IMG/VR virus record: IMGVR_UViG_3300034082_001433
Coordinates: 1 to 42,207 of that record
Length of the DNA: 42,207 nt
Origin: a virus
Direction: 5' to 3' (one strand)
The number at the start of each line of letters is the position of its first letter. The stretch's first letter is position 1. Below the pieces are notes generated by a model, which saw nothing but the letters and a program-made list of their open reading frames with translations, did not search any database and was not told the origin of the DNA. Below are positions 24,371 to 30,436 of this stretch, in pieces. The translations under genes and the position numbers were made by a program.

Positions 24371-24808
24371 ATGCTACACATAATCAACGACCTTAAAGAC
24401 AACCTACTCACACTGATCAAAGACGATCCTGTGAGACCTGAACTCACGCCCGAATTCCGTGTGAACTCAAACTCAAAGATATTTGTGTTGAGAGATGATG
24501 TCACTGATGCACCCCTGGCAGTGACCTGTGTGAAGTTTCTAAACCAAATTCCTCACAATGTGGATGAACTAGCAGAACTAACTGTGAATACCAATACTGC
24601 GGTGTTCTATACTATTTGGAGTTATGCATCAGGTGCAGGACGTAGATTGATTGAAGAAGCACAACAACAGATTCGGCAAGAACATCCCGAAGTTGATACC
24701 TATGTGACTCTGAGCCCAAAGACTGAAATGGCTCGCAAGTTTCACCTTAAAAACGGTGCGGAAATGTTCAGAGAAAATCCCGACTCAGTGAACTATCTCT
24801 ACAGATAA
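24371..24808 (+). CDS. GNAT-like protein resembling malonyl-CoA decarboxylase C-terminus
   Basis: 145 residues. TAVFYTIWSYASGAGRRLIEEAQQQI then DTYVTLSPKTEMARKF resembles the GNAT-fold tail of malonyl-CoA decarboxylase (AIFYSISN...G-x-x-LIKQVV...FATLSPIPGF). The helical domain of that enzyme is absent and the catalytic His/Ser cannot be placed. G-A-G-R-R-L may be the CoA-pyrophosphate loop. A small acyltransferase-like role is the best guess; alternative is a structural remnant. Confidence 0.55.
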   Translation: MLHIINDLKDNLLTLIKDDPVRPELTPEFRVNSNSKIFVLRDDVTDAPLAVTCVKFLNQIPHNVDELAELTVNTNTAVFYTIWSYASGAGRRLIEEAQQQIRQEHPEVDTYVTLSPKTEMARKFHLKNGAEMFRENPDSVNYLYR

Positions 24809-25018
24809 TCAACTGCGAACTGTGGGGGTATACAGTCGCACAAAGCCCTGCCATGTATCACCGGTTCTAGCTGTCATTCGATGTGCCAACTGATCAGCCA
24901 CTTGTTCTGCCAACACACGTTGACGCTGTGTGAATACAGCGCCAGTGAGATCCTGGGTTTTCACGGTCTGCCCTGTGACTGAATTGCGGGCCATGGGTAA
25001 TAGATATTGTTCGCTCAT
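24809..25018 (-). CDS. Small conserved hypothetical protein
   Basis: 69 residues, abutting the end of the rightward GNAT-like gene (convergent, no gap). PMARNSVTGQTVKTQDLTG near the start and QRQRVLAEQVADQLAHRM in the middle suggest a beta hairpin followed by an amphipathic helix. No ribosome site; CATAAATA lies 5 bases upstream of the ATG on the minus strand, so it could be a late or leaderless transcript. Confidence 0.55.
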   Translation of the reverse strand: MSEQYLLPMARNSVTGQTVKTQDLTGAVFTQRQRVLAEQVADQLAHRMTARTGDTWQGFVRLYTPTVRS

Positions 25019-25023
25019 ACAGA

Positions 25024-25031
25024 TATTTATG
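25024..25031 (-). promoter_or_regulatory. Possible late promoter octamer CATAAATA
   Basis: On the minus strand, CATAAATA lies 5 bases before the ATG at 25018. It is inside the end of the SGNH gene and one mismatch off the T4 late consensus. The spacing would give almost no 5' leader. Confidence 0.3.
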
Positions 25032-25860
25032 TCAAATGCTGTTTCAACACATAATCAGCAAAATTAATATGATGCTGAATACCGGGATGCAGGTCATCCC
25101 CTGCTGTGGGCAAGCTGGGATCATGTATGACTCGATAGCAGTCATGATCCACTGCAAGGTTATACCAGTCTGCGGGATTGGGTATAACCCAAGGCTCTTG
25201 CAGGGTGGGATCTAGATTGGATCTAGCTGCGTCAAGCTGTGCAAGATATGATTCAGGTTCCACACTCAAGTGAATAACTCGGGCACCAGTGGCTCTAAGA
25301 AATCCATCACACATGGTCTGCAACACTAGGCTGTTGTAGAATCTGTCGTAGACGCCCAGGGGATCAAGGGTATACCTCGAACTATTGTGTATGTAGGTAT
25401 AGATACGTTCATCAATGTCCTCGTTGCTGCGATTTGAAGCACTGAGTCCAAACAACTTGTTGAATCCCGGTCTCACGTATGTGCGCCAAATACCAGTGTC
25501 CACAAGATGTGAAAGTGGTACTGCTGTTCTAGCGGGCCACTGCATTGTCATTCTGCTCATGTAGGTCCACATGACAATGACTAGGTCACCCGGTTCAATG
25601 CTGGGAGCTGCCACAGCACACTGGCGAGCGATCTGCTGAAAACACGCACCACGCCGGGCATGATTCACCACTGGAATGCCCAACTGATCAGCCAAGATCT
25701 GAGGCCAAGCATGAACACTGGGTGCAAGTATGTGTCTATCACTCCAATGCTGGGGACGCCCCAAAGCTGCGACCTCTGCTTCAGTGAGTGGTCCTAGGCT
25801 TACATCAGGAAGTGCGTGTCCTTGTGTGATAGAACAGCCAAAAGTGTGTAGTGTGGTCAT
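25027..25860 (-). CDS. SGNH/GDSL-like hydrolase
   Basis: 277 residues. TFGCSITQG (6-14) is block I with Ser10 as nucleophile. NHARRGACFQQIARQ has the block II glycine. VIVMWTYMSR corresponds to block III but Asn is not obvious there. DDLHPG (255-260) gives the D-x-x-H pair of block V. Likely an esterase, for example a deacetylase of surface sugars, which fits the phage's glycan genes. No signal peptide is seen. The 3' end almost touches the downstream 69-residue gene. Confidence 0.7.
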   Translation of the reverse strand: MTTLHTFGCSITQGHALPDVSLGPLTEAEVAALGRPQHWSDRHILAPSVHAWPQILADQLGIPVVNHARRGACFQQIARQCAVAAPSIEPGDLVIVMWTYMSRMTMQWPARTAVPLSHLVDTGIWRTYVRPGFNKLFGLSASNRSNEDIDERIYTYIHNSSRYTLDPLGVYDRFYNSLVLQTMCDGFLRATGARVIHLSVEPESYLAQLDAARSNLDPTLQEPWVIPNPADWYNLAVDHDCYRVIHDPSLPTAGDDLHPGIQHHINFADYVLKQHLT

Positions 25861-25907
25861 ATACAGTAATTATCCGTGAAGGCTCAAGGTGGAGATTATT
25901 TCTGGCG

Positions 25908-25960
25908 AAGCGCAGCGCAAAATTTTTTTGCGAAGCAGAAGCGCAGATTTTTTAGTCAAA
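25908..25960. repeat. Short GC/AT repeat with hairpin (GCGAAGC-GCAG units)
   Basis: Two similar GCGAAGC...GCGCAG units flank a T-run. In the middle, CGCAAAA and TTTTGCG form a 7-bp stem with a 3-base loop. It lies between the SGNH gene and the 74-residue gene upstream, so on the minus strand it may act as a terminator or processing site, or be a mobile repeat relic. Confidence 0.45.
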
Positions 25961-26176
25961 CAAGGTACGGCAAATTCGGGTATGTTCAGGATAGCGTAGA
26001 ATCCATAGGTCAGCCAGGCCCGAATTATCAAACAACATCCACCAATCTGTGACAACATCAGGATAGTTTCTATCACAGTTGGGATATGATCTGGGCCAAT
26101 AGTTGACATGCTGCTTCCATGCTACTAATTGGTACTGCTGTGAGTCAGTGAGTGATTCTAGATATATCAACAGCAT
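25952..26176 (-). CDS. Small hypothetical protein with strong ribosome site
   Basis: 74 residues. AGGAGG lies 8 bases before the ATG on the minus strand, the best ribosome site in this stretch, which decides in favour of this frame over the overlapping one at 25870-26109. Aromatic-rich (four Trp, five Tyr), with YLESLTDSQQYQLVAWKQHVNYW. No motif assigned. Ends inside the GCGAAGC repeat region. Confidence 0.6.
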   Translation of the reverse strand: MLLIYLESLTDSQQYQLVAWKQHVNYWPRSYPNCDRNYPDVVTDWWMLFDNSGLADLWILRYPEHTRICRTLFD

Positions 26177-26228
26177 ACAAGTCGCCTCCTAGGCTCTGCT
26201 GATATATCCTAGCACACTCATATATCCA

Positions 26229-26242
26229 AAACTCCATGGAGT
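26229..26242. repeat. Perfect 14-bp palindrome AACTCCATGGAGTT
   Basis: AACTCC-ATGGAGTT reads the same on both strands. It sits in the 130-base gap between a leftward gene (start 26176) and a rightward gene (start 26307). Just left of it, GGATATAT occurs twice on the minus strand. It could be an operator for either gene. Confidence 0.5.
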
Positions 26243-26306
26243 TCTCTGAATCTATGAGCAAGATATACAGCATTGTGTATTTACACGCTAGAAGCTATAT
26301 AGATGT

Positions 26307-26531
26307 ATGTTAACTCTAATTGACAGCACGGGTGAATACCATTGCACAGTGACTATCCAAGGTCCAGTGGGGCAAATACGTATTCACGATTTGGTATGGT
26401 GTCCCGCAGATAGACAAGACCTGTGGGAAATATACTACTGGGAAAGTTACACAGTGCTACAAGGTGGGTATCACTGCTGTTTTTCAATTCCGGGTAAGGT
26501 AGAGTTGTTGGATTCGTTGAACCCACGGTAG
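26307..26531 (+). CDS. Small hypothetical protein
   Basis: 74 residues. Beta-rich with a repeating aromatic pattern: DLWEIYYWESYTVLQGGYHCCF. Upstream, TTGTGT-17-TATATA stands 5 bases before the ATG, a weak version of the leaderless promoter layout. No ribosome site. It converges on the possible gene at 26484-26678, their ends overlapping by 48 bases. Coding is plausible but not certain. Confidence 0.45.
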   Translation: MLTLIDSTGEYHCTVTIQGPVGQIRIHDLVWCPADRQDLWEIYYWESYTVLQGGYHCCFSIPGKVELLDSLNPR

Positions 26532-26678
26532 AGTGTGCGCTAGCATCATTATGAACCACATTGAAGTCATAGCATGGTCTGTGCCGCACAAGTGACTGGG
26601 CCAGTATAGACTGTGCAAAAAACCCAAGAAAAACAAGGGAGCTGGAGCAAGTGTTAGTATGAAGTATATTGTACGCAT
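26484..26678 (-). CDS. Small two-span membrane protein (possible)
   Basis: 64 residues. Two hydrophobic stretches, YFILTLAPAPLFFLGFLHSLY and MTSMWFIMMLAHTLPWV, with a short Cys/His loop (SHLCGTDH) between them. A perfect TATAAATA octamer lies 5 bases before the ATG on the minus strand. No ribosome site. The membrane pattern and promoter support it against the antisense frames here; still tentative. Confidence 0.45.
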   Translation of the reverse strand: MRTIYFILTLAPAPLFFLGFLHSLYWPSHLCGTDHAMTSMWFIMMLAHTLPWVQRIQQLYLTRN

Positions 26679-26683
26679 GAAGA

Positions 26684-26691
26684 TATTTATA
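26684..26691 (-). promoter_or_regulatory. T4-like late promoter octamer TATAAATA (leftward)
   Basis: Exact T4 late consensus on the minus strand, 5 bases before the ATG at 26678. It lies 12 bases left of the rightward gene start at 26703, so the two genes are tightly divergent. Confidence 0.4.
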
Positions 26692-26702
26692 GTAAATATT
26701 TC

Positions 26703-27269
26703 ATGATGCTAATAAAATACCAAGGAAATTGCGGATCAGTGATAGACTGGACAGCAGTGATCAACAGTCTAGACTCACAGGGCAACGGCTCAATGGAAGC
26801 CAACACTGTATCAGAACTCAATCAACGACTGCACGAAGCACAGACCTTGAAATTGCATACAGCAGGATATACTCTTGCAGTGAGCCACGGAGTGACTTTT
26901 TACTACTGGGAAAGAGGTGGGTTTGATCGCACAGTGCTTGAACAGTTTGGCAAATGGGTCAATGCTGACATGGTGTTTGCTTGGATTTCTGCGATACAGC
27001 CCGGTGCTTGTGTGCCACAGCACAGTGATTTCGACTATGATCGCTACGATCAAGAGATCACTGAAAACAAAGCCAGACTGACTCGCTGGCACTGCCACAT
27101 ATCGCAGGGGGAGTTTGGGCAGGTTTTTTGTGTGGAAGATCAGTGTTTTTACATGCAGCCAATGGGAGCTGTGTATAGTTGGCACAACCTGGATCTTGTA
27201 CACGGTGGCTCAAACTTTGGATTGACTACCAAGTATCTGTGGTCAGCTATAGGATACGCTAGAACATAG
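26703..27269 (+). CDS. Putative aspartyl/asparaginyl beta-hydroxylase-like 2OG oxygenase
   Basis: 188 residues. PQHSDFD (H107-x-D109), RWHCHI (R128), then GQVFCVEDQCFYMQPMGAVYSWHNLDLVHGGSNFG (H167) match the cupin-type 2OG oxygenase order: HxD, distal His. The segment ending Y-S-W-H-N corresponds to the beta-hydroxylase W-x-F-x-N-x-x-x-H region. ATGATG start; no ribosome site. Target unknown. It is the second 2OG-type enzyme in the window and not closely similar to the first (15967). Confidence 0.65.
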   Translation: MMLIKYQGNCGSVIDWTAVINSLDSQGNGSMEANTVSELNQRLHEAQTLKLHTAGYTLAVSHGVTFYYWERGGFDRTVLEQFGKWVNADMVFAWISAIQPGACVPQHSDFDYDRYDQEITENKARLTRWHCHISQGEFGQVFCVEDQCFYMQPMGAVYSWHNLDLVHGGSNFGLTTKYLWSAIGYART

Positions 27270-27446
27270 TTGCCCAAATGGGTCTACAGCTCTAAAAAAT
27301 TGCGGCGTAAAAAATTTGGGTGGAGTACTTATCATTTCAGGGTGGTGATTCTTGACCCCATAGCTGCTAGTTAGCGCATACTAACTTAGCATATGCATGC
27401 CGACCACCCCACCATGACCACCGACCTGGTCAACCACCGAAGGTCA
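27270..27446. other. Non-coding junction between the rightward and early leftward blocks
   Basis: 177 bases where the convergent blocks meet. Visible items are GTTAG-CGCATA-CTAAC (a 5-bp stem) and a GGTGGT/GACCAGGT-rich stretch at 27395-27446 that can pair with itself. Possibly a bidirectional termination zone. No ORF with a ribosome site. Confidence 0.4.
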
Positions 27447-27638
27447 TCAACAACGATTCTGACCTTGCCGACTCTGGCAACGGTATTCCCAATTGGGCAT
27501 CTGATCGAACAAGGTTTGACCTTGATTGATCTTTGGATCGTAGGCAGTGTCTCGACGATCGTGTGTGGCGCAGCCCGTGCCCGCTAGCACTGTGCTAGCC
27601 AGCACTAATACGCTGCAACAACGCTGGAATGTGTTCAT
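27447..27638 (-). CDS. Small exported Cys-containing protein, possible lipoprotein
   Basis: 63 residues. N-terminus has a signal-like segment CCSVLVLASTVLAGTGC followed by polar residues; the Cys at 23 could be lipidated, though the lipobox (G-T-G-C) is non-standard. The mature part is hydrophilic with two more Cys at the C-terminus. AGAGGA is 5 bases before the ATG. Overlaps the preceding gene by 44 bases. A spanin-like role is possible but no partner gene was recognised. Confidence 0.5.
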   Translation of the reverse strand: MNTFQRCCSVLVLASTVLAGTGCATHDRRDTAYDPKINQGQTLFDQMPNWEYRCQSRQGQNRC

Positions 27639-27819
27639 TGATGTCCTCTACTTGATCTAGTTGTGCTGCTGTCATAAGCTCACGCATGACCACAGCACGG
27701 TTCTTATAGGCTGGAGGCATAGCGTTAACCATAGCATCCACTGCTTCTATGCTGTCACAGTTCCATAACAGTGTGCATATCTGCACGTCCTGAGCACTGA
27801 GTCCTTGTATATTGATCAT
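27595..27819 (-). CDS. Small helical hypothetical protein
   Basis: 74 residues: SAQDVQICTLLWNCDSIEAVDAMVNAMPP then a helical MRELMTAAQLDQVED. The sequence looks like a single compact all-helical domain. Third gene of the unit transcribed from the promoter at 28364, 18 bases after the SWIM protein gene. Weak ribosome site (AGAG). Confidence 0.6.
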   Translation of the reverse strand: MINIQGLSAQDVQICTLLWNCDSIEAVDAMVNAMPPAYKNRAVVMRELMTAAQLDQVEDINEHIPALLQRISAG

Positions 27820-27837
27820 GCCATGCTCTTGAGATAG

Positions 27838-28152
27838 TCACACATGTTTGACCATGTGTTTGCAGGTACCTCTATACGTGAAGCCGGGACAGCTACACGA
27901 GTCTTCTGTGACTGTGTATACTTGCCCACTACTACCAACGACTGTGTGTTCATTTGATGCTTTCTTTGTGTTGAATAAGTTTGAGTTGCCTGGGACGAAC
28001 TTGCGTCCTCTCCGGTCGAATCCCTTGATGGGCTTCTTGAAGTAGAACGGTGTAAGCTCGTTGACTTTTACATAAGCTACTAGATTGTTACCGTCTAGCA
28101 GGTATGTGTGTGCGGGGAATTGGCCCCCTGTGGTCTCTATGACTGCTTCCAT
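27838..28152 (-). CDS. SWIM-type zinc-finger protein
   Basis: 104 residues. The C-terminal YTVTEDSCSCPGFTYRGTCKHMVKHV contains the SWIM pattern C-x-C-x(n)-C-x-H, a zinc site used for DNA or protein binding. The N-terminal half is a small beta domain without a known motif. TAATG overlap with the preceding membrane-protein gene shows coupled translation. A regulator or nucleic-acid-binding role is likely. Confidence 0.7.
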   Translation of the reverse strand: MEAVIETTGGQFPAHTYLLDGNNLVAYVKVNELTPFYFKKPIKGFDRRGRKFVPGNSNLFNTKKASNEHTVVGSSGQVYTVTEDSCSCPGFTYRGTCKHMVKHV

Positions 28153-28337
28153 TATTCGTAGTAGGCGCTGTTACGCAGGCCCAATGTGCCGCAATACATA
28201 ATGCCTAGACCCAACACACTCACTGCCAGGCTACTCAGGAGCTCTGTGTCAGTGATGCTGTGCTCAACACCGCCTACACCAAACATAGTGAGGATTAGTC
28301 CAAAAATTGTTAGTGCTGTGGCTGTTGAGGATTTCAT
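28152..28337 (-). CDS. Small two-span membrane protein
   Basis: 61 residues with two hydrophobic spans (ALTIFGLILTMFGVGGV and LLSSLAVSVLGLGIMYCGTLGL). AAGGAG lies 6 bases before the ATG. First gene of the four-gene unit under the promoter at 28364-28392. Function unknown; inner-membrane location expected. Confidence 0.65.
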   Translation of the reverse strand: MKSSTATALTIFGLILTMFGVGGVEHSITDTELLSSLAVSVLGLGIMYCGTLGLRNSAYYE

Positions 28338-28363
28338 ATGTGCTCCTTAGTGTGTATGTGTTA

Positions 28364-28392
28364 ATTATACGGCCATTTAGCCAAACTGTCAA
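28364..28392 (-). promoter_or_regulatory. Early promoter TTGACA-17-TATAAT
   Basis: Perfect consensus at both boxes, read leftward, for the 28337-27447 unit. Confidence 0.9.
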
Positions 28393-28416
28393 CCAAAGAC
28401 CCTCCAGGGCCTCGGG

Positions 28417-28770
28417 TTAATCCAGTCTGCTGCCGCTGTAGATGTCTTCGATTCCCAGCTCTTGTTTCAGCGTGATTGCATAGGCAGTTGCACCGTGCTC
28501 TGCTGCGTCAACACTCTGACCGTGCCACCAGCTGTTCCAAAGTTGCAGTCCGCCGGTGTAGCTCTTGCGGAATCCCACTGTGGTCAGCGCCTTGCCCAAC
28601 TTGGAGTTGCTGCGTACCTTGTAGACGTTGACCCAAGCAAATCCACATGCGCCCCCGTCTCTACCACCAAAGTGTTTGTCTGAGAATGCCTGTGCTGCTG
28701 CGCGGGCTGCTGCCATGGCCTTGTCGTGGGCGGCTTGTACTTGCGTTGCTTCGATAGTTGCTGTAGTCAT
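28417..28770 (-). CDS. Conserved phage hypothetical protein
   Basis: 117 residues. Ala-rich helical N-terminus (HDKAMAAARAAAQAFSDKHFGG), then GGACGFAWVNVYKV and GFRKSYTGGLQLWN, ending in YSGSRLD. I recall this as a family found in many phages and some prophages, with no known function. AAGGAG is 8 bases before the ATG. Monocistronic under the promoter at 28800. Confidence 0.65.
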   Translation of the reverse strand: MTTATIEATQVQAAHDKAMAAARAAAQAFSDKHFGGRDGGACGFAWVNVYKVRSNSKLGKALTTVGFRKSYTGGLQLWNSWWHGQSVDAAEHGATAYAITLKQELGIEDIYSGSRLD

Positions 28771-28799
28771 TTCGTCTGCTCCTTTGTGTGTATGTGTGT

Positions 28800-28828
28800 A
28801 TTATACGATCAAACACCCAAAGTGTCAA
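28800..28828 (-). promoter_or_regulatory. Early promoter TTGACA-17-TATAAT
   Basis: Perfect boxes with a 17-base spacer, for the 28770 gene. Confidence 0.9.
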
Positions 28829-29102
28829 CCAATAACCCTACACTGTGTAGGTGTTTGATCTGTGTGTCTGCGGGTTGGTCCCAGAAGCGATCATCCTGCT
28901 TGACAGCCGCCATGACTCGTGCTGTGATCCCGGGATAGGCGATCATGATTCTTGAGAATCGATTATATAGCTCTTGACACTGCTCCTGGGTCAATCCATG
29001 CTCTGATCGTGTGCTGCGAGCCTGGAAGGCCAGTAGGGTGATCAAGTGATCGAGGTCCTCGGTGGGCTGTGTTGTGCCCGATTTCAGTGTGTCAAATGTC
29101 AT
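28809..29102 (-). CDS. Hypothetical protein
   Basis: 97 residues, helical and charged: DLDHLITLLAFQARSTRSEHGLTQEQCQELYNRFSRIMIAYPG. No motif. AAGGAG lies about 6 bases before the ATG. Its 3' end runs into the spacer of the next unit's promoter (28800-28828), a compact arrangement. A CCTAC-ACAGT-GTAGG hairpin spans the stop region. Confidence 0.6.
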   Translation of the reverse strand: MTFDTLKSGTTQPTEDLDHLITLLAFQARSTRSEHGLTQEQCQELYNRFSRIMIAYPGITARVMAAVKQDDRFWDQPADTQIKHLHSVGLLVDTLGV

Positions 29103-29127
29103 GTTCGCTCCTTGTTGCTATGTGTTA

Positions 29128-29156
29128 ATTATAACGCACTTTCGCCAATCTGTCAA
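29128..29156 (-). promoter_or_regulatory. Early promoter TTGACA-17-TATAAT
   Basis: Perfect boxes. The -35 contains the TGA stop of the preceding gene (29153-29155). Drives the 29102 gene. Confidence 0.9.
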
Positions 29157-29389
29157 CCGGTTTGAGTGTTGCAAAACTGCCACACTTTGAGGGCATCACC
29201 GCGCAGTCCCATCAATATGCCTTCATAGTCCCTGTATGAGCAGAAAGCCCACTTGCGCTCTGGACGATAGACATAGAAGTCGTAGTCCCGTTGGGTGTTG
29301 TGCTGAGTGCAGATCCGCTTGGCCGTACTAGCCAATTTGTAGTACTTCTGCATGTGTCCCGACTGCTGATCATAGACTACGAAACCCAC
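29153..29389 (-). CDS. Hypothetical protein
   Basis: 78 residues with a GTG start; AAGGAG lies 5 bases upstream, which fixes the start. YYKLASTAKRICTQHN in the N-terminal half looks like a small phage DUF; no function. Follows the exported glycine-zipper gene by 9 bases. Its last codons GGT TGA lie in the next -35 box. Confidence 0.6.
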   Translation of the reverse strand: MGFVVYDQQSGHMQKYYKLASTAKRICTQHNTQRDYDFYVYRPERKWAFCSYRDYEGILMGLRGDALKVWQFCNTQTG

Positions 29390-29398
29390 GGCTGCTCC

Positions 29399-29689
29399 TT
29401 AGTAGTGTCGACGGCCACCGCCGTGACACTCTTGCACATAGATAGGACCTTGGCCTGGTGCGCTGTAGACCTGACGCAGCACACAGGTGGGTGGCATGTG
29501 ATCATGTCGATGACCTTGATGCACAGGCTGTGGGTGGCCATGCTGTGGCTGTGAATGAGGCTTGGAGAGCTGGTAGCCAATCAAGGCTCCTATGGCCACG
29601 CCCAGGACATCGCGCTGTGTGATGTCTGCATGGGATGGAACTGCTATCACAGCGGCTACAGCAACAATGGCGATTTTCACGTGTTTCAT
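29399..29689 (-). CDS. Exported glycine-zipper-like protein with His-rich tail
   Basis: 96 residues. Signal peptide MKHVKIAIVAVAAVIAVPSHA is followed by DVLGVAIGALIGYQLS, a glycine-zipper-like hydrophobic segment, then a Gln/Pro/His-rich linker (HGHPQPVHQGHRHDH) and two Cys. Likely periplasmic or envelope-associated. The His run might bind metal. AAAGGA precedes the ATG. First gene of the unit from the promoter at 29716. Confidence 0.65.
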   Translation of the reverse strand: MKHVKIAIVAVAAVIAVPSHADITQRDVLGVAIGALIGYQLSKPHSQPQHGHPQPVHQGHRHDHMPPTCVLRQVYSAPGQGPIYVQECHGGGRRHY

Positions 29690-29715
29690 TTTGATTCCTT
29701 TATGTCAATACCTGT

Positions 29716-29744
29716 AGTATAACACCTTTTCATTCACTTGTCAA
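29716..29744 (-). promoter_or_regulatory. Early promoter TTGACA-17-TATACT
   Basis: -35 perfect, -10 one off consensus. Starts right where the structured RNA candidate ends. Drives the 29689-29153 unit. Confidence 0.85.
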
Positions 29745-30139
29745 TCACTGGTCTCACCCAGCTAGGCTTGCGCCTTCCACTGCTCGCGACTGCTTCCCAA
29801 TTTATCGTCCATCGGCACCCGTGGTAGGGCCTGCGATGCGCATCGGCCTGACATTCTAGTGTCAGTGATCCTTGGGATAGGACTGCTGGGCCTTGACCTG
29901 CCCAGCATCAGGAAATAGGTGGGGATGTTTGATAGAATAAACAGTTTTGAACCTGCCCTACCGTGCCGTCCACGGACTTGTCTATCAACCACATTACAGG
30001 CCAACTTGATCCGGCGTGCTCGTCCTCCCAGAGGCTCTGGGTGATCTGCTTTCGTGTATTCCAAGTAGAGCCTAGCCGTCACTAGGAATAGTTCTCTACT
30101 TGGGTACCTACCGGAGTTGGTAACCCCTAATCTCTAACT
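29745..30139 (-). ncRNA. Candidate structured non-coding RNA, ~390 nt, own promoter
   Basis: Read leftward from about 30139. No credible ORF. Many local helices are visible: CCAAGTAGAG pairing with CTCTACTTGG (30061-30103, 10 bp, nested CCTAG/CTAGG), GGGTTACC-type hairpin (30102-30126), CCCAG/CTGGG (30027-30041), CCGTG/CACGG (29961-29975), TGTTT/AAACA (29926-29943), an 8-bp TGCTGGGC hairpin (29884-29907), CTGACA/TGTCAG (29848-29865), CGATG/CATCG (29834-29845) and AGGC-GCAA-GCCT with a GNRA loop (29764-29775). GGTAGGGC (29823-29830) and GCCCTACC (29955-29962) can close a multi-branch region. No U-tract terminator. Family unknown. Confidence 0.75.
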
Positions 30140-30145
30140 GTCTCT

Positions 30146-30174
30146 ATTGTAACACCAGTTGCTCAAACTGTCAA
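30146..30174 (-). promoter_or_regulatory. Early promoter TTGACA-17-TACAAT for structured RNA
   Basis: -35 perfect, -10 TACAAT one off. The -35 holds the TGA stop of the preceding gene. No ribosome site or gene start follows for 370 bases, so the product is probably the RNA. Confidence 0.85.
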
Positions 30175-30401
30175 CCAAACGCTTTGTATAACCCTACAAA
30201 GCCTATGGCTAATGCAATCACGTTTACCGTAAACTGCGGCAAGTTGCGAACACGGACAGTCCATGCTAGGAATGCCACTGTTCCGACGAATGCTGCGATA
30301 ATGTTGTAGGGATATGCTTCGGGCCCCATCGCGTTCAGCACATGCATAAGGATGATGGCCACTGCTCCGGTCCACTGTAGAATGTCATTTGTTTTGTTCA
30401 T
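30171..30401 (-). CDS. Small three-span membrane protein (CBU_0592-like)
   Basis: 76 residues with three hydrophobic spans (ILQWTGAVAIILMHVLNAM, YNIIAAFVGTVAFLAWTV, FTVNVIALAIGFVGLYKAF), the size and look of CBU_0592-type membrane proteins. The frame opens further upstream, but the ATG at 30401 begins 6 bases after the -10 box of its promoter, so a leaderless start there is likely. Ends GGT TGA inside the next -35. Confidence 0.65.
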   Translation of the reverse strand: MNKTNDILQWTGAVAIILMHVLNAMGPEAYPYNIIAAFVGTVAFLAWTVRVRNLPQFTVNVIALAIGFVGLYKAFG

Positions 30402-30407
30402 GTGTGT

Positions 30408-30436
30408 ATTATAACACTGAACTGCCAAAGTGTCAA
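30408..30436 (-). promoter_or_regulatory. Early promoter TTGACA-17-TATAAT, leaderless geometry
   Basis: Perfect boxes. Only 6 bases (ACACAC) separate the -10 from the ATG at 30401. The -35 contains the stop of the 30831 gene. Confidence 0.9.

Noticed and set aside
25870-26109. 79-residue leftward frame
   Set aside because: Overlaps the 74-residue gene at 25952-26176, which has AGGAGG; this one has no ribosome site and its end runs through the repeat.
26353-26589. 78-residue leftward frame
   Set aside because: Antisense shadow of the two small genes at 26307 and 26484; no signals.
29762-30082. 106-residue GTG-started frame over the RNA candidate
   Set aside because: No ribosome site, unnatural Arg/Pro/Ser-rich composition, and the sequence folds into many stems; the parallel frame without a start also looks non-functional.
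29745-30139. RNase P RNA, tmRNA or group I intron identity
   Set aside because: No GAGGAAAGTCC or ACAGAA core, no tRNA-like end or tag frame, and no split host gene around it.
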